From positions 182,808-246,807 of the forward strand of contig NZ_BSFD01000006.1 of assembly GCF_027922165.1 (NCBI RefSeq): 64,000 nucleotides of DNA. The letters run 5' to 3'. The stretch is from Brevundimonas intermedia (GTDB lineage: Bacteria > Pseudomonadota > Alphaproteobacteria > Caulobacterales > Caulobacteraceae). The stretch's first letter is position 1; each line of letters starts with the position of its first letter. Under the pieces are notes generated by a model that was not told where the DNA came from, ran no database searches, and saw only the letters and a program-made list of their open reading frames with translations. Shown one piece after another: positions 63,907-64,000 of this stretch. The position numbers and the translations under genes are program-made.

Positions 63907-64000
63907 ATGAACGTCGAGACTGATAAGGCGGCCGGACCCGTTGTCCTTCTCCGCCCGCGCCGTTTCGGCGATGCGCGCGGCTGGTTCATGGAGACCTATT
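63907..64000 (+). CDS. rfbC: dTDP-4-dehydrorhamnose 3,5-epimerase, 5' part
   Basis: 31 codons to the window edge from ATG 63907, with GGGGGA shortly before. The sequence (VVLLRPRRFGDARGWFMETY) is the typical N-terminus of RfbC/RmlC, which epimerises dTDP-4-keto-6-deoxyglucose in dTDP-rhamnose synthesis for surface polysaccharides. The catalytic residues lie beyond the window. A diverged copy of this 5' end is at 61213. Confidence 0.85.
   Translation, partial: MNVETDKAAGPVVLLRPRRFGDARGWFMETY

Overview
The window is high-GC DNA with strong third-position GC bias, so long antisense shadow ORFs are common. Gene content and order point to an alphaproteobacterium of the Caulobacterales, most likely close to Brevundimonas or Caulobacter. 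The clues are three tandem chemoreceptors ending in the same Trp-containing pentapeptide, a YlxR-L7Ae fusion between nusA and infB, a Caulobacter-type lipoprotein, TonB-dependent transport, and dispersed palindromic repeats. The genus is inferred from family knowledge and was not searched.

Layout. 1-1.2 kb: the 3' end of a Wza-type polysaccharide export gene and a hypothetical gene. 1.25-4.6 kb: thioesterase, then def, fmt and truA with small membrane proteins between, in overlapping order. 4.6-6.3 kb: asd on the minus strand behind a ~700 bp leader with a Thr-rich leader-peptide candidate and alternative RNA stems. 6.4-9.2 kb: two coupled secreted amidohydrolase-family genes. 9.5-16.7 kb: trmB and three tandem methyl-accepting chemotaxis proteins sharing an upstream DNA motif. 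17.5-18.3 kb: a low-GC membrane-anchored receiver protein. 18.3-24.6 kb: the rimP-nusA-ylxR-infB operon with a promoter and a terminator-like hairpin in its leader. 24.7-34.2 kb: AraC regulator, serine hydrolase, lipoprotein, LysE exporter, two related helical secreted proteins, a MASE1 hybrid histidine kinase and a TonB receptor. 34.2-37.4 kb: repeat-rich, partly low-GC region with a duplicated scrap of a GST gene, a candidate structured RNA and two DNA-binding-like proteins. 37.7-45 kb: nrdB, a histidine kinase/TVP38 pair, and rpmH-rnpA-yidC-engB. 45-54.5 kb: M16 protease, argG, Nudix, PQQ-type dehydrogenase, a GDT1 family transporter behind a yybP-ykoY (Mn) riboswitch, CoA transferase and PAP2 phosphatase. 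54.7-59.5 kb: nrdA, an LpxR-like protein and ggt. 59.6-64 kb: tRNA-Arg, a broken integrase fused head-to-head with a broken xre gene, an rfbC scrap, a lower-GC secreted beta-helix protein and the start of rfbC.

How parts work together. nrdB and nrdA lie 17 kb apart, but each has a pair of NrdR-like boxes centred 31 bp apart, so they are probably co-regulated. The translation operons (rimP-infB, rpmH-engB, def-fmt-truA) are core housekeeping. The accessory interest lies in the asd leader, the Mn riboswitch, the chemoreceptor cluster, the repeat/duplication patch at 34-36 kb and the tRNA-linked island remnant at 59.6-64 kb. I did not find a clearly new multi-gene system.
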